A stretch of 64,000 nt of DNA, taken from NCBI RefSeq assembly GCF_003751945.1, contig NZ_RJKL01000001.1:2294001-2358000 (forward strand), written 5' to 3'. The translations under genes and the position numbers were made by a program. Position 1 is the first letter of the stretch. Each line of letters begins with the position of its first letter. Below the pieces are notes generated by a model. That model saw nothing but the letters and a program-made list of their open reading frames with translations, did no database searches and was not told where the DNA came from. The stretch comes from Couchioplanes caeruleus. GTDB taxonomy: Bacteria > Actinomycetota > Actinomycetes > Mycobacteriales > Micromonosporaceae. This document shows, in pieces, positions 62,861-64,000 of the stretch.

Positions 62861-63235
62861 TCAGTGGAAGGAGTCGCCGCAGGCGCAGGAATTCTGCGCG
62901 TTCGGGTTGTCGATGGTGAAGCCCTGGGCGTCGATGCGGTCGGCGAAGTCGATCGTGGCACCGGCGAGGTACGGCGAGCTCATCCGGTCGACGACGACCT
63001 CGACACCGTCGAAGTCGGTGACCACGTCACCGTCGAGGGAACGCTCGTCGAAGAAGAGCTGGTAGCGCAGGCCGGAGCAGCCGCCGGGCTGCACGGCGAT
63101 GCGCAGACGCAGGTCGTCACGGCCTTCCTGCTCGATCAGGGCCTTGACCTTGGTCGCCGCGACATCGGTCAAAATGACGCCGGTCGGCGCGGCCTTGGTG
63201 GCCTCGGTCGACTCGGTGTGCGATTCAGTGGTCAC
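62861..63235 (-). CDS. erpA: Iron-sulfur cluster insertion protein (ErpA/IscA family)
   Basis: This 124-residue A-type carrier has VILTDVAATKVKALIEQEGR and the cluster cysteines in QPGGCSGLRYQLFF and NSCACGDSF (CxC at the end). It corresponds to Rv2204c. It delivers Fe-S clusters to targets such as dehydrogenases. The GTG start at 63235 is preceded by AGGGAGAA. A promoter with good boxes lies 44-72 bases upstream. Confidence 0.95.
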   Translation of the reverse strand: MTTESHTESTEATKAAPTGVILTDVAATKVKALIEQEGRDDLRLRIAVQPGGCSGLRYQLFFDERSLDGDVVTDFDGVEVVVDRMSSPYLAGATIDFADRIDAQGFTIDNPNAQNSCACGDSFH

Positions 63236-63278
63236 GTGCGGTTCTCCCTGCCGGTCCGGTGATGTGCCGTACCGGCTA

Positions 63279-63307
63279 ACGCTAGCTCTGCCGGGCCTTA
63301 TTCCCAA
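63279..63307 (-). promoter_or_regulatory. Promoter of erpA (TTGGGA - 17 nt - TAGCGT)
   Basis: On the minus strand TTGGGA (63302-63307) and TAGCGT (63279-63284) are 17 bases apart. The transcript would carry about 35 bases of leader with a ribosome site. Confidence 0.55.
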
Positions 63308-63343
63308 TTCGGTACGGCGAGATGTCTGACACCCACGGTCACC

Positions 63344-63385
63344 GGCTCCGCGGTCATCGGCTCCGGCTCCGCGGTCATCGGCTCC
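63344..63385. repeat. Two-copy 21-base direct repeat at the glycerate kinase 3' end
   Basis: GGCTCCGCGGTCATCGGCTC at 63344 is repeated at 63365 with a 21-base period, so the second copy contains the stop codon of the glycerate kinase gene. Confidence 0.55.
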
Positions 63386-64000
63386 ACTGCCCGGCGAGCC
63401 GCGCCCCGATCTCCCGCAGCCCGCGGGCCGGCTCGGCCAGCGCTCTCTCCTCGGAGCCGAAGTGCTCCAGCAGCGCAAACGTCTCGGTGACGCCCGCGTT
63501 GGCCGCCTCGCGGTAGCCCGTCTCGTTGCGCCCGGCGACCACCACGCAGGGCAGGCCGCGGTCCCGGGCGGCGTTCGCGACGCCGGCGGCCACCTTGCCA
63601 CGCAGCGACTGGTGGTCGAAGGATCCCTCCCCCGTGATCACCAGATCCGCCCGGTCGAGCTGCTCCTCCAGGCCGATGATCCGGGTGACGAGGTCGATAC
63701 CGGACACCATCCGCGCGCCGAGGGCCAGCAGGGCGGCGCCGACCCCGCCGGCCGCGCCGGTACCCGGCATCGCCGCCAGGCCGTCGACCTCGAAGGCCCG
63801 TTCGAGTACGCCGGCGAAGTGCTCCAGCGCGGCGTCGAGGCGCAGCACGTCCTCCCTGGTCGCGCCCTTCTGGGGGCCGTACACGTTGCTGGCGCCGTGC
63901 AGGCCGATCAGGGGGTTGTCGACGTCGGTGGCGGCGACCAGGCGGACCTGGCGCAGGCGGGGCGGGCCCTCGAGGCGGTCCGCCGCGCCGAGGACGGCAC
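63375..64000 (-). CDS. Glycerate kinase, C-terminal part (runs off the window)
   Basis: The frame enters from the right edge and ends at 63375; the N-terminus lies outside the window. ATDVDNPLIGLHGASNVYGP, PGTGAAGGVGAALLALGARM and LVITGEGSFDHQSLRGKV, with AGRNET, are the C-terminal markers of GlxK-type glycerate kinases, which make phosphoglycerate from glycerate. It corresponds to Rv2205c, the last gene of the conserved interval. Confidence 0.9.
   Translation of the reverse strand, partial: AVLGAADRLEGPPRLRQVRLVAATDVDNPLIGLHGASNVYGPQKGATREDVLRLDAALEHFAGVLERAFEVDGLAAMPGTGAAGGVGAALLALGARMVSGIDLVTRIIGLEEQLDRADLVITGEGSFDHQSLRGKVAAGVANAARDRGLPCVVVAGRNETGYREAANAGVTETFALLEHFGSEERALAEPARGLREIGARLAGQWSR

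Overview
The window is high-GC actinobacterial chromosome with dense, mostly housekeeping genes. GTG and TTG starts are common, and many genes have a TAnnnT -10 hexamer only 6-8 nt before the start codon (leaderless transcripts). Gene content (succinate dehydrogenase, cytochrome bcc-aa3 supercomplex, PimB' mannosyltransferase, heterodimeric CrtYc/CrtYd lycopene cyclase, DUF397/XRE pairs) suggests Micromonosporaceae, probably near Actinoplanes or Micromonospora. That placement is inference. No rRNA, tRNA, CRISPR array, insertion sequence, prophage or integration site was seen.

Gene order follows, with insertions, the Mycobacterium tuberculosis interval from Rv2172c (MTHFR-like) to Rv2205c (glycerate kinase). 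Region 1-4.2 kb: sdhCAB, a uridine-kinase-like P-loop kinase, and an HNH endonuclease preceded by a leader ORF and terminator hairpin. Region 4.2-14.8 kb: metF with a CDP-alcohol phosphotransferase, polyprenyl synthase, an Rv2175c-like regulator with crtYc-crtYd, PASTA kinase PknL, endonuclease IV, threonine aldolase and class II DAHP synthase. Region 14.8-21.5 kb: secreted GH18 chitinase, glutathione peroxidase, a decayed carbohydrate-binding gene, proC, a phosphofructokinase with pyrophosphate-type residues, and a Crp/Fnr regulator. Region 21.8-34 kb: APH-like protein, RNase AS-like exonuclease, acyltransferase, trehalose-6-phosphate synthase, a large membrane protein, a hydrolase-monooxygenase pair, ROK glucokinase and an SRPBCC protein.

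Region 34-48 kb: a two-component system, an esterase pseudogene, a GNAT acetyltransferase behind a short leader peptide, pimB', an M48 protease, an NYN-domain protein, a DEDDh exonuclease-UvrC fusion, an RSH (p)ppGpp enzyme, a Nudix hydrolase, a sugar nucleotidyltransferase and an Lrp-type ligand-binding protein. Region 49-59.7 kb: the respiratory cluster qcrB-qcrA-qcrC-ctaE, ctaG, trpD, ctaF and ctaC, interrupted by a small accessory island (zinc-ribbon protein, DUF397/XRE pair and two divergent small cysteine-containing proteins). Region 59.8-64 kb: cysteine desulfurase with TusA, a P-loop kinase, adenosine kinase, an ErpA-type Fe-S carrier and the end of glycerate kinase.

Functionally the window ties together electron transport (Sdh, bcc, aa3 and their assembly), Fe-S and sulfur handling, isoprenoid and phosphoinositol mannoside envelope chemistry, and regulation by PknL, RSH and a NarL-type two-component pair. 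No obvious defence or biosynthetic island was found. The least explained features are two leader-peptide regions, the operator-like palindrome in the XRE/DUF397 island, degenerate tandem repeats after trpD and near 41.3 kb, and three decayed genes.
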